Assembly: GCF_021049245.1 (NCBI RefSeq)
Contig: NZ_CP088020.1
Span: 1,122,001-1,186,000 of the forward strand
DNA: 64,000 bases
Reading direction: 5' to 3'
Origin: Radiobacillus kanasensis
GTDB taxonomy: Bacteria; Bacillota; Bacilli; Bacillales; Amphibacillaceae
Shown: positions 43,910 through 52,483 of the stretch, in pieces
Numbering within the stretch: the stretch's first letter is position 1
Layout: the number at the start of each line of letters is the position of its first letter
Translations under genes and position numbers: made by a program
Notes under the pieces: generated by a model
The model's input: only the letters and a program-made list of their open reading frames with translations
Database searches by the model: none
What the model was told of the DNA's origin: nothing

Positions 43910-46900
43910 ATGCCGCAGTGGACGAAGGAACAAGAAGAAGCGATCTATTCGCATGGCAGTCATATTCTAGTAGCCGCTGCAGCAGGTTCTGGAAAAACGG
44001 CTGTTCTCGTAGAACGAATTATTCAAAAACTTTTAAATAGGGAGAACCCGATTGATATTGACCGTTTACTTGTCGTAACATTCACGAATGCAGCAGCTCA
44101 GGAAATGCGAAATCGGGTTGGAGAAGCGTTAGAAAAAGCGTTAGAGACCAATCCAGGTTCTCATCATTTAAAGAAGCAGCTATCCTTGTTACAGCAGGCT
44201 TCCATATCAACGCTACACTCCTTCTGTTTAGATGTAGTGAAAAAGCATGCCTATTTGCTGGATATTGATCCAGGCTTTCGCATTGCCGATGACATCGAAG
44301 CCGATATGATTCGTCAAGAAGTGCTAGAGGATTTATTTGAGGAGTGGTATGCGAAAGAAGGCGAAGAACAAGCGGCCTTCTTTCAGGTTGTCGACCGATT
44401 TTCCAGTGATCGAAGTGACTTAGAAGTAGAAGAATTAATTTCAACATTGTTTAACTTTGCAATGCAACATCCTTCTCCAGACGGGTGGCTTGACGAAATG
44501 GCAAGCATGTATCAAGTAGAGGAAACAGCTGACGAATCTTCCATCCCGTGGCTGGCTATTATTAAGCGAGAAGTAGAAAGTCAGCTCCATGCCATGCAGG
44601 CAGAAGCGGAAGCAGCATTAGCTTTGACAAAAGAAAGTGATGGACCTTATCAATACGCGGATGCGATTGATGTGGACCTAGCGATGGTTCAGGAAGCTAA
44701 AGCGAAGTTAGCTTTATCCTGGGACACCTTGCGTGATACGATGCTAGAACTAAGTTTTCCAGCATTATCTCGTAAAAAAATGGATTGTTCCGAGGAAAAG
44801 AAAGAAAAAGTGAAAAAACTGCGCGACTCCTACAAGAAAAGATGGAAAGGATTAGCAGAAGATTGGTTTTCACGACAGCTCTCTTCTTACTTACAAGATA
44901 TGAATGAGCTTTACCCAACAATGAAACAGTTGACAGTACTCGTACGAGATTTCAAAGATCGATATACAACCATGAAAAAAGAAAAAGCACTCGTCGACTT
45001 TTCTGATCTAGAGCACTATTGTTTGCGCGTCCTTCTAGATGAAAGTTCCGAACCAGGGAATTGGATTCCATCCAGTGTAGCAAAAGAGTTTAAGCAAAAG
45101 TTTACCGAAGTCCTAGTGGATGAATATCAGGATACGAACTTGGTGCAAGAAACGATTCTATCCCTTATTTCCGATCAAGAGCACGCAGGTAACATGTTTA
45201 TGGTGGGAGATGTAAAGCAAAGTATTTATCGATTCCGCCATGCCGAGCCTAGTCTATTCTTAAACAAGTACAAGTTGTTTGCGGAGGAATCAAACCCAGG
45301 CAAACGAATTGATCTAGCCCGGAACTTCCGCAGTCGGGAACAAGTGCTTTCGGCTACCAATTATGTTTTCAGGCAGCTCCTTAACGAAGAAGTTGGCGAA
45401 ATGAATTACGAAAAGGACGCTGAACTTATTTATGCGAACAAAATCTATGATGATTTAACGATGCACGATGCCGAAGCAGAGTTAGTGATCATTGACAGGG
45501 AAACAAACGAAGAAAAAGAGCAGCAACAAGACGGCGAGGAAGATTTTCAAGACTTAGAGAAAGCCCAACTAGAAGCAAGAGCTTATGGACAACGCATTAA
45601 AGGCTGGATTGGAAATGAGAATAACTCCCCTTTACAAGTTGTTGATAAAGGAACCGGAACACACCGCAATATTCAATATCGTGATATTGTGGTATTGCTT
45701 CGATCGATGACATGGGCACCGACGATTGTGGAGGAGTTAAAAAAACAAGGGATACCCGTTTATGCGGAGCTATCCACGGGATATTTTGAAGCCATTGAAG
45801 TGAAGATATTGCTTAGTGTATTAAAGGTCATCGATAACCCGAAACAGGATATTCCACTGGCTGCTGTATTACGTTCCCCAATTGTCGGGCTAAATGAAGA
45901 GGATTTAGCGCAAATTCGTTTGAACAAGAAACAAGATTCTTATTATGATGCACTTATTACCTTCGATACAGACGATTCCGATAAAAGGGAAAAGCTGAAT
46001 CAATTTTTGAAACAGCTACAGGAATGGAGACGGAGAGCACGCCAAGGCTCTTTATCCGAATTGATATGGCAAATTTATCGGGAAACCGGCTACTATGATT
46101 TCGTCGGAGGGATCCCTGGTGGAAGGCAAAGACAGGCTAATTTACGTGCCCTATATGATCGAGCAAGAAGCTATGAATCTACTTCCTTCCGTGGATTATT
46201 CCGTTTTCTACGGTTCATTGAACGAATGGAGGAGCGCGGAGACGATCTAGGTGCAGCTCGCGCGCTTGGAGAACAGGAAGACGTCGTCCGGATTATGACG
46301 ATTCATAAGAGTAAAGGACTTGAGTTTCCGATTGTTATTCTAGGGGCGATGGATAAGCAGTTTAATGAACAAGACTTAAAGCAAAAATACTTGCTTCATA
46401 AAGACTTAGGGTTTGGAAGTAAATACATTGACCCCTTAAAGCGAATTATGTATCCTACATTGGCTTACCATGCTTTAAAGAAAGAGAAGCAACGAGAGCT
46501 ATTAGCAGAAGAAATGCGCGTTTTATATGTTGCACTGACGAGGGCCAAGGAAAAGTTGGTCATGGTAGGAAATGTTGCTTCCTTCGAAAAGAAACAAGAG
46601 AAGTGGCAGGAAATCATCGATCATCCAGAGTGGGTTTTGCCTCCACATTATCGCTTGGAAACAAAAAGCTATTTAGACTGGGTGGCGCCTTCTTTAATCC
46701 GCCATGCGACTAATGAAAGCCTTCGTAACGTGGATCTTACCATTCAAGTTCCGGAAGAAATTCGCAATGACCCTTCCTCTTGGAAAGTCGAAATCATGCA
46801 CGGAAGTGAGCTTGCTAATTTAGTAGAGGAAGACGATGGGAAAGACTTTGATTTACAAGAAGTGATTACGGAGTGGAAACCGATTCCGAATCTTGACAAG

Positions 46901-47629
46901 GAAACAGATCAAGAGGTGGATCGCATTTTATCCTACAAGTATCCTCACGAAAAGGCGGCGCTACATCGGGCAAAGCAGTCTGTGACCGAACTCAAAAGAC
47001 AAAGACAGCTACAGGATGCGTACAGTGATCACCAGTTAATCGAAGCTTATAAAGCGCCGATTGTGAAGCGGCCACGTTTTATGCAAAAACAAAAAGCTTT
47101 GACTGCTTCTGAGAAGGGAAGCGCTCTTCATACGGTCATGCAACATCTCCCGCTTACGAAAGTATGGTCGGAATCTGAAATTAATGAAATGGTTGCTTCT
47201 TATGTAACAAAAGAAATACTAACTGCGGAAGAAGCGGAAACGATTAACGCCAAAGACATTATCACATTTTTAGAATCAGATCTTGGCCAACGAGTGATTG
47301 AAGCGGATCAAGTACATCGGGAAATTCCATTTAGTTTTGTGCTTCCGGCACATGAAGTATATGCGGATTGGGAGAAATCGACTTCAGAGCAAGTTTTGAT
47401 CCAAGGGGTCATCGACTGTGCGATTCCTTTTAAAGATGGTTGGGTGATTATGGACTATAAAACGGATGCCATGCCGAAACAAATAACGGACGCTGTTATG
47501 GAGAAGTATGGCAATAGGTATGAAACACAGCTCACGTTATACGGAAGAGCTTTAGAAGAGATATGGAGAAAGCCTGTTTACGAAAAGTATTTGTACTTTT
47601 TCAATGGTCCGTTCCAAGTAAAAATGTAG
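43910..47629 (+). CDS. addA: ATP-dependent helicase/nuclease subunit AddA
   Basis: A 1239-residue UvrD-type 3'-5' helicase with nuclease. Motif I is AAAGSGKT (23-30), Walker B is VDEYQDTN near 403 and motif VI is LYVALTRAKEKLVM. The C-terminal nuclease has IQGVIDC near 1165 and MDYKTD near 1180. It repairs double-strand breaks and processes transforming DNA with AddB. The sbcDC genes that follow addA in B. subtilis are absent here; gerP comes next. Confidence 0.97.
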   Translation: MPQWTKEQEEAIYSHGSHILVAAAAGSGKTAVLVERIIQKLLNRENPIDIDRLLVVTFTNAAAQEMRNRVGEALEKALETNPGSHHLKKQLSLLQQASISTLHSFCLDVVKKHAYLLDIDPGFRIADDIEADMIRQEVLEDLFEEWYAKEGEEQAAFFQVVDRFSSDRSDLEVEELISTLFNFAMQHPSPDGWLDEMASMYQVEETADESSIPWLAIIKREVESQLHAMQAEAEAALALTKESDGPYQYADAIDVDLAMVQEAKAKLALSWDTLRDTMLELSFPALSRKKMDCSEEKKEKVKKLRDSYKKRWKGLAEDWFSRQLSSYLQDMNELYPTMKQLTVLVRDFKDRYTTMKKEKALVDFSDLEHYCLRVLLDESSEPGNWIPSSVAKEFKQKFTEVLVDEYQDTNLVQETILSLISDQEHAGNMFMVGDVKQSIYRFRHAEPSLFLNKYKLFAEESNPGKRIDLARNFRSREQVLSATNYVFRQLLNEEVGEMNYEKDAELIYANKIYDDLTMHDAEAELVIIDRETNEEKEQQQDGEEDFQDLEKAQLEARAYGQRIKGWIGNENNSPLQVVDKGTGTHRNIQYRDIVVLLRSMTWAPTIVEELKKQGIPVYAELSTGYFEAIEVKILLSVLKVIDNPKQDIPLAAVLRSPIVGLNEEDLAQIRLNKKQDSYYDALITFDTDDSDKREKLNQFLKQLQEWRRRARQGSLSELIWQIYRETGYYDFVGGIPGGRQRQANLRALYDRARSYESTSFRGLFRFLRFIERMEERGDDLGAARALGEQEDVVRIMTIHKSKGLEFPIVILGAMDKQFNEQDLKQKYLLHKDLGFGSKYIDPLKRIMYPTLAYHALKKEKQRELLAEEMRVLYVALTRAKEKLVMVGNVASFEKKQEKWQEIIDHPEWVLPPHYRLETKSYLDWVAPSLIRHATNESLRNVDLTIQVPEEIRNDPSSWKVEIMHGSELANLVEEDDGKDFDLQEVITEWKPIPNLDKETDQEVDRILSYKYPHEKAALHRAKQSVTELKRQRQLQDAYSDHQLIEAYKAPIVKRPRFMQKQKALTASEKGSALHTVMQHLPLTKVWSESEINEMVASYVTKEILTAEEAETINAKDIITFLESDLGQRVIEADQVHREIPFSFVLPAHEVYADWEKSTSEQVLIQGVIDCAIPFKDGWVIMDYKTDAMPKQITDAVMEKYGNRYETQLTLYGRALEEIWRKPVYEKYLYFFNGPFQVKM

Positions 47630-47631
47630 AA

Positions 47632-47667
47632 AGAAAAGCCTCGCTCTGTACAAAGCGAGGCTTTTCT
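47632..47667. terminator. Bidirectional terminator between addA and gerP
   Basis: AGAAAAGCCTCGCT and AGCGAGGCTTTTCT form a perfect 14-bp stem with an 8-nt loop. It starts 3 nt past addA and touches the gerPF stop codon. Confidence 0.92.
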
Positions 47668-47885
47668 CATGCATTTCCAGCTAGAGGTTGATCCACTCCA
47701 TCTGGATCATTGGTATTCGTCGAACTCCAGCCTATATTCGTATTAATAAAGTCGCCTGTATTAAACCCTCCAGCACCAGCGCTTGTTTTGGAAGTGCTTT
47801 TCGGTGCTAAATAAAAACTATCTCCAAAATTAACGACTCCACCACTTACACTATTTATTTTTAACGGTCCTACTGCGGATGGCAT
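47667..47885 (-). CDS. gerPF: Spore germination protein GerPF
   Basis: A 72-residue protein of the GerPA/GerPF family (VGPLKINSVSGGVVNFGD, then a GAGGFNTGDFIN stretch). The GerP proteins sit in the spore coat and let germinants reach their inner-membrane receptors. Last gene of gerPABCDEF. ATG lies behind TAGGTG. Confidence 0.95.
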   Translation of the reverse strand: MPSAVGPLKINSVSGGVVNFGDSFYLAPKSTSKTSAGAGGFNTGDFINTNIGWSSTNTNDPDGVDQPLAGNA

Positions 47886-47927
47886 AAAAATACACCTACT
47901 TATAATAGATTGTACACTTTAACATAT

Positions 47928-48317
47928 TCAATCCATGACACTTTGTTGCGGACTTAATACGCGAATGTGCTTTATCCTAGATGCACAATCCGCATGGTGT
48001 AACACACCGAATTGGACAAGAGAAGAAGAGGAGACCCCAATAATGTTAACCCGATTGACATGAATGGATGGGCGATGCTGATAGACAGACAATCTGCTTG
48101 GCTCTGACACCATCTTAGAAGTGTCTATCTCCTTTTGGAACAAGGAAAACTGGTGAAAGTCAAATCCTTCATCAGACTGGTGTGGGCGGCCAGACTTCTG
48201 AACGGCAATAGCATAGGTCTTAGGTTCAAATGCATAGGAGTCACCTACTTCAAAAATGGAACTATAGGAAATCGAGTTTAACTCTGCTTGATTTACGTGG
48301 GCCGTTCTTTTATGCAT
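47928..48317 (-). CDS. gerPE: Spore germination protein GerPE
   Basis: A 129-residue coat-associated protein. It has two copies of the GerP-type segment (INSISYSSIFEVGD-like near the start; VNIIGVSSSSLVQFG near the end). The ATG at 48317 is preferred to GTG 48329, which overlaps the GGAGGTGG site. It overlaps gerPD by 8 nt. Confidence 0.92.
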   Translation of the reverse strand: MHKRTAHVNQAELNSISYSSIFEVGDSYAFEPKTYAIAVQKSGRPHQSDEGFDFHQFSLFQKEIDTSKMVSEPSRLSVYQHRPSIHVNRVNIIGVSSSSLVQFGVLHHADCASRIKHIRVLSPQQSVMD

Positions 48318-48498
48318 GCCTAGAGCCACCTCCTAATGGTACTAATGAACCAACAATATAGGAGTCAGGAGGGGTATCGTAATAGGAGGTAAGCTTTGCT
48401 TCCTCCATATCCCCTACTAAAAATAAGGAAGAGGAGGAAACTCCGGTTATTTGTATATCTCCTACTTGTAAATCCCAGTTATGAACCTCCAAATTCAT
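48310..48498 (-). CDS. gerPD: Spore germination protein GerPD
   Basis: A 62-residue protein with the shared GerP core LQVGDIQITGVSSSSLFLVGD and the ending DTPPDSYIVGSLVPLGGG, matching GerPD. ATG 48498 is chosen as third of three consecutive in-frame ATG codons because it stands 8 nt from GAGGAGG. It overlaps both neighbours. Confidence 0.93.
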   Translation of the reverse strand: MNLEVHNWDLQVGDIQITGVSSSSLFLVGDMEEAKLTSYYDTPPDSYIVGSLVPLGGGSRHA

Positions 48499-49054
48499 CA
48501 TCATTTCCTCCTCTTTCCGCTTCTTGGATGAAAAATTGCTGCAAAGAATGATCCACTTCTTGTTTCAGTGTTTGGAACAGGGTATCTCCGGAAAGCTGAT
48601 GTTCCCTTTTATAATAGTCCAAACGGCTTGGGAACTGTTTTCTAATATCCTCGATGATTTCTTTCTCCAAATGATCATTGACAGAAACTTGGTAATCCTG
48701 TGATAGCTGTTGAATTCTATTAGGTAGTTCTTGGCTCGCATAAGTATTTAAGGTTTGAATGAGTGGATCCACTTGCTTTTCACGGAAGGGAACTATTGGA
48801 TTATGTGGGAGCTGAACCGCTGACGGGTCCATTGAGGACAATTCCTCTGGACTTAGTCCGATATGGAGGGTTCCGTCCAATCTTTCAATCTTTAATTGAT
48901 CGAAATTATATTCTAATTTTTCCACGATTGTTTGGTTTTTGTTACTTTCTTCAAATTCTAGTACCCGTTTTTCTAATTCTTGGATTCTTTTCTCCTGTGT
49001 GTTTAGATGGTTACGCATTTGTTGAAGGTAGTCATTCCAATTGTAGTAATGCAT
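48479..49054 (-). CDS. gerPC: Spore germination protein GerPC
   Basis: A 191-residue protein with an N-terminal coiled coil (QQMRNHLNTQEKRIQELEKRVLEFEE) and a domain with LERLDGTLHIGLSPE-like sequence, typical of GerPC. ATG follows AAGGAG. The only GerP protein of this size; it overlaps gerPD by 20 nt. Confidence 0.94.
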   Translation of the reverse strand: MHYYNWNDYLQQMRNHLNTQEKRIQELEKRVLEFEESNKNQTIVEKLEYNFDQLKIERLDGTLHIGLSPEELSSMDPSAVQLPHNPIVPFREKQVDPLIQTLNTYASQELPNRIQQLSQDYQVSVNDHLEKEIIEDIRKQFPSRLDYYKREHQLSGDTLFQTLKQEVDHSLQQFFIQEAERGGNDDEFGGS

Positions 49055-49115
49055 TACTTAACTCCTTCCCATTAAAATCCTGTTACTAGGCTATGCACGG
49101 AACTTCGTTTGGTGA

Positions 49116-49325
49116 TTATGAAGGAGGAGCTAAAGGGACAAGTGGGACTTGTATATCGTCTTCCGTCAATGCTTGTTGTGCCTCACCAAAGAATCCGCCT
49201 GTGTTGTGTAGGTCGGATTGAGCATGAATTTGTCCGGCTGTTCCAATTTGTAATACAGATGAGTTGGAGACATTTTCGACTTTTAATAGGTTAATATGAA
49301 CCGTTTGGTAAACTGTGATATTCAT
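49116..49325 (-). CDS. gerPB: Spore germination protein GerPB
   Basis: A 69-residue protein. INLLKVENVSNSSVLQIGTAGQIHAQSDLHNTGGF is the GerPB pattern and the tail is proline-rich (VPLVPLAPP). Second gene of the operon, 12 nt after gerPA, with GAGGAGG ahead of ATG. Confidence 0.95.
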   Translation of the reverse strand: MNITVYQTVHINLLKVENVSNSSVLQIGTAGQIHAQSDLHNTGGFFGEAQQALTEDDIQVPLVPLAPPS

Positions 49326-49337
49326 CCTGTTGCCTCC

Positions 49338-49553
49338 TCAATCGGTGATAGATTGATCGACGACATCCGAGTCATTGACATAAGTCGTCGAGCGATTTAA
49401 ATCAATATGGATCCCATTTCCCGTATTGAAAGAACCGCCTCCAGCAAAAGTTTTGGCAAAAGACTCTGGCCTCATTGTGTGTACATCCCCGACATTAAAG
49501 ATGCTGGAGGATGAAACACTTATCACTTTAATAGCTCCAACTACTGCTGGCAT
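49338..49553 (-). CDS. gerPA: Spore germination protein GerPA
   Basis: A 71-residue protein, homologous to GerPF (VGAIKVISVSSSSIFNVGD, GGGSFNTGNGIHIDLN). First gene of gerPABCDEF, which is expressed late in the mother cell in B. subtilis. ATG lies behind GGGAGGAA. Confidence 0.95.
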   Translation of the reverse strand: MPAVVGAIKVISVSSSSIFNVGDVHTMRPESFAKTFAGGGSFNTGNGIHIDLNRSTTYVNDSDVVDQSITD

Positions 49554-49573
49554 GCTGATTCCTCCCTTCTAAT

Positions 49574-49602
49574 TAAGCGTATGTAGAGGAATCTGCTTAT
49601 GT
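49574..49602 (-). promoter_or_regulatory. Candidate SigK promoter of gerP
   Basis: On the minus strand AC-17 nt-CATACGCTTA fits the SigK pattern (AC at -35; CATA-N3-TA at -10) apart from one position in the final TA. It lies about 25 nt upstream of gerPA, and the B. subtilis operon is SigK-dependent. Confidence 0.5.
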
Positions 49603-49754
49603 TCAAAACAAGTCTAAGTATAGGAAGGATTGAGAGTAAGTAAGGCTTCTTATGGATCGAAAGTTTCAAGTTTGTTCTATCACCGGAAAGTAAAGCTTCA
49701 CCACAAATAAAATATGAGATACTATAGATTTAGGATGAAATTGGAGGAATGACG

Positions 49755-50942
49755 ATGACACAAGGAACGCCTTTATCGGAAAGGCAACGACTATCTTGGA
49801 TTGATGCCGCTCGTGGTTTAGCTATCTTCGGTATCTTTATGGTGAACACTCCAGCTTTTCATGCTCCCTACTTTTTGTATGGAGAAGCGGAACAGGTATG
49901 GAGTCAGCCTTTTCAAGTTCTTATTCAGAACATCATAGATATTTTCTTTCAAGCAAGCTTCTACACGTTATTTTCCTTCTTGTTTGGTTTTGGAATCCAA
50001 GTGATGGTGGACCGGTTAGGAGAAAAAGAACTTCCGTTCAAGCGGATTATAGCTAGGAGGCTTGGGGTGTTGCTCGGCTTTGGCGTGATCCATGCTTTTT
50101 TGATTTGGCATGGCGATATTTTATTGTCTTATGGAAGCATAGGTTTTTTCCTTTTTGCTTTCTTTCGTCGGAAGGATAATACGTTACTAGCTTGGGGTCT
50201 CGCCTTACTTACCATTCCTACCCTATTATATACATGGCTATTGTTTTTAGTGCGCCGTTATCTAGAAGGGGATATGACAAACCATAGCGCGGTAAATGCA
50301 TCCTTCGATAGCTACGGAAATGGATCATTATTCGATGTATGGACACAAAATTATCAGGATTGGATGTACACCAATTTTGGGATTAATTTTATTTTTCTCA
50401 TTATCAGCTTATTACCGATGTTTTTAATAGGGATCTATTTTGCACGAAAAAAGTGGTTACATGACGTGGCTACACATCGACGCATCCTCGTTCGGGTATG
50501 GTGGGTGACGTTGTTTTTCTTTTTGGTTGGGAAAGTAGCTCCTTATGCGCTAGATAACCCACTTTGGTTATCGTCGTATCAGGATACAATAGGGGGTTCT
50601 GCTTCTGCCATTTTTTATCTGATTACGATAACCCTTTTGTATCAAAAAGTTTCAATCGCTAAATGGTTAAAACCACTCGAGTACGTTGGACGAATGTCTT
50701 TATCCAACTATTTATTTCAATCTATTATTAGCTTTTTCTTATACTATTCAATTGGATTCGGTTTGTATGGCCAAATTACCCCAGGAATTAGTGTTCTGAT
50801 TGTAATCGTCATTTTCTTCTTACAAATTATGATAAGTAGGCTATGGTTCCGCTATTTTTATTATGGTCCGGTGGAATGGTTGTGGAGAAGCTTAACCTAC
50901 AGACAAAAGCAAAAAATGAAGAAAGTACCACTTGGGGGATAA
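49755..50942 (+). CDS. DUF418-family membrane protein
   Basis: A 395-residue polytopic protein with eight or more helices. It opens with LSWIDAARGLAIFGIFMVNTPAF and has GRRLGVLLGFGVIHAFLIWHGDILLSYG (here RRLGVLLG). The C-terminal YVGRMSLSNYLFQSIISFFLYYSIGFGLYGQI is the DUF418 domain. It may be an acyltransferase-like membrane protein; function is not known. The ATG at 49755 is spaced 7 nt from GGAGGA, unlike ATG 49749. Confidence 0.87.
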   Translation: MTQGTPLSERQRLSWIDAARGLAIFGIFMVNTPAFHAPYFLYGEAEQVWSQPFQVLIQNIIDIFFQASFYTLFSFLFGFGIQVMVDRLGEKELPFKRIIARRLGVLLGFGVIHAFLIWHGDILLSYGSIGFFLFAFFRRKDNTLLAWGLALLTIPTLLYTWLLFLVRRYLEGDMTNHSAVNASFDSYGNGSLFDVWTQNYQDWMYTNFGINFIFLIISLLPMFLIGIYFARKKWLHDVATHRRILVRVWWVTLFFFLVGKVAPYALDNPLWLSSYQDTIGGSASAIFYLITITLLYQKVSIAKWLKPLEYVGRMSLSNYLFQSIISFFLYYSIGFGLYGQITPGISVLIVIVIFFLQIMISRLWFRYFYYGPVEWLWRSLTYRQKQKMKKVPLGG

Positions 50943-50946
50943 GTCT

Positions 50947-51582
50947 ATGTTAATCGAACTAGTAAACAAAGAATGTTTACGCAGATGGGACAAGAATGAT
51001 GATATATCGGAACAGGAAGTGAAAAGGATACAAGATCAAATGAGAGGGTTTAAGATTACCCATTTTGCTGCTGTTATGCTTGGATTATTTCTAGGGTTTG
51101 CCATGTTTATCTTACTGTTTACAGCGGGCCTACCAATCTCACGGACAGGGTTGAGTATTGTCGTAGTTATTGCAACGATTGCAGCATGGATCCAAGGGAA
51201 GCATTGGTATCGAACATCTTCCAAGCCATTAGGATTAGGTGTGATGGTTTTTGGATTTATGGGAATGGGGACGATACTTTTTTTCCTAATGGAAAGATTG
51301 GGTCTTCCTGTATCATTTGGCTTTTTTGTTTGGGTCGTGATTGGCATTTTTCTATACGCCATTTTTATTGATTTAACGTTTTACACGCTAACGGTTTGGG
51401 TTGTCACGATTGGACAATTATATGAAGGGTTTGTGGAAAGGGACTTTTCCATTCTTTTAGCACTTGCCTTAGTGTTTGGCTTAGCCCATTTTGCTTGGCA
51501 TCACTTCAATATGTTTTACGCCATTTTGTTTTCGATGGGATTATTTGTCCAAGCATATTTTTTCTTTTCTCTTGGATTGTAA
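50947..51582 (+). CDS. Membrane protein of unknown function
   Basis: A 211-residue protein with a polar N-terminus (about 45 residues, RRWDKNDDISEQEVKRIQDQM) and six or so helices. No family is recognised. The ATG at 50947 follows GGGGGATAAG; the longer ORF would overlap the DUF418 gene and bypass that site. It is 4 nt after the DUF418 stop, so the two are an operon. Confidence 0.7.
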   Translation: MLIELVNKECLRRWDKNDDISEQEVKRIQDQMRGFKITHFAAVMLGLFLGFAMFILLFTAGLPISRTGLSIVVVIATIAAWIQGKHWYRTSSKPLGLGVMVFGFMGMGTILFFLMERLGLPVSFGFFVWVVIGIFLYAIFIDLTFYTLTVWVVTIGQLYEGFVERDFSILLALALVFGLAHFAWHHFNMFYAILFSMGLFVQAYFFFSLGL

Positions 51583-51633
51583 GAATAGAAGAAGCTCGTT
51601 CAAAGTTATATTTCCTACTTTAAAAGACGAATG

Positions 51634-51666
51634 ATTACAGTATAGGAAGTTAAGACTGTAATTTTT
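51634..51666 (+). terminator. Terminator of the DUF418 operon
   Basis: ATTACAGT and ACTGTAAT form a perfect 8-bp stem around a 13-nt loop and are followed by TTTT. Confidence 0.6.
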
Positions 51667-51730
51667 CAATGGTTGAATCTAGATTCATATTTGATATAAA
51701 CTGCGACATAAGGGGTGAAGCTATATGCCA

Positions 51731-51911
51731 GCGCTCCGGCAGAATACTCCGCTTTCCGCGGGCACGGCCTCAGCTTCCTCGGAAGAAACCCACTTCCTTG
51801 AAAAAGAAACCCGCTTTTTCTGCGTGCGATGTTTATTCTAAGAAGCTTTCCTTGTCCTGTGGGATCTTCGGCTCGCGCTGTTCCCACAGGAGTCTCCGTA
51901 TTCTGCCTACG
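51731..51911. repeat. Palindromic intergenic repeat, copy 1
   Basis: A GC-richer block bounded by GGCAGAATAC (51738-51747) and its complement GTATTCTGCC (51898-51907). It contains a strong hairpin TCCTGTGGGA...TTCCCACAGGA (51855-51891) and CGCTTTCCGCGGGCACGGCC (51750-51769). The pattern resembles dispersed non-coding repeats of Bacillaceae. ORFs here are fortuitous. Confidence 0.7.
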
Positions 51912-52007
51912 CTCAGGTACGGTTTTCCGACACTAATGTAGAGCATTGCTAAAAAAACAAGTTGATTGTGATCATTCAGTCACTATTTTTATAAAGGTGA
52001 CAGTTTG

Positions 52008-52094
52008 ATAGGGCGCTGATATTCAATCCTTTATAATTACAGAAACGCAAAGACAAGTGTTCTCTAAGCTTGAATAAAGGAACAGATGCCCTAT
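52008..52094. repeat. Imperfect inverted repeat
   Basis: ATAGGGC (52008-52014) faces GCCCTAT (52088-52094), and CCTTTAT (52028-52034) faces ATAAAGG (52074-52080). This gives a two-segment stem with a large loop. Between two related repeats; function unknown. Confidence 0.45.
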
Positions 52095-52202
52095 ACATGT
52101 TATAACAAGGTGTGGAAAGTTACAGTGGACAGGTGTCCCGTCTGGCTATAACCTTCTTCGCAGGACCATTAAATAATTGTCTACCGCATATAGTATGTTG
52201 AT

Positions 52203-52290
52203 TGGAGTGGAGGGTAATCGACTCCAGCGGAACAGCACGAGTTGAAGACCCCGCAGAAAAGCGATTGCCCGCAACGGAAATCAGCATCGT
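52203..52290. repeat. Palindromic intergenic repeat, copy 2 (inverted, partial)
   Basis: Its reverse complement shares TCTTC-2 nt-CTCG-1 nt-GCTGTTCC and GGAGTC with copy 1. It also contains ATCGACTCCAGCGG and GACCCCGCAG. It is a diverged, shorter, inverted copy about 400 nt away. The 0.9 kb between 51.6 and 52.5 kb otherwise holds no gene. Confidence 0.6.
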
Positions 52291-52388
52291 ACATACACCG
52301 AGCAGTCACTAAACCGATGGTTTTGTAGTATCTTTTATTAATTTGTTACGTCGCAATTTATATATTTTCAGACAAAAGCACTCAAAAG

Positions 52389-52447
52389 AAAAATCCGAAC
52401 TGATTCGAATTCTAATTATGAATTGAATCATAGTTCGGATTTTTTAG
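52389..52447 (-). terminator. Terminator of rocD
   Basis: AAATCCGAACT and AGTTCGGATTT flank a further complementary AT-rich inner stem (GATTCGAATTC/GAATTGAATC). T-rich tails follow (TTTTTCTTTT on the minus strand). Confidence 0.88.
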
Positions 52448-52483
52448 GATTAAAAAACTTTTGTTGTAGTCTCTTAACTTATT

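Noticed and set aside
48763-49089. 108-codon plus-strand ORF opposite gerPC
   Set aside because: It is the antisense shadow of the coiled-coil region of gerPC.
51666-51941. Overlapping ORFs on both strands in the repeat region
   Set aside because: They are produced by the palindromic repeat (51731-51911); Ser/Arg/Leu-rich low-quality translations.
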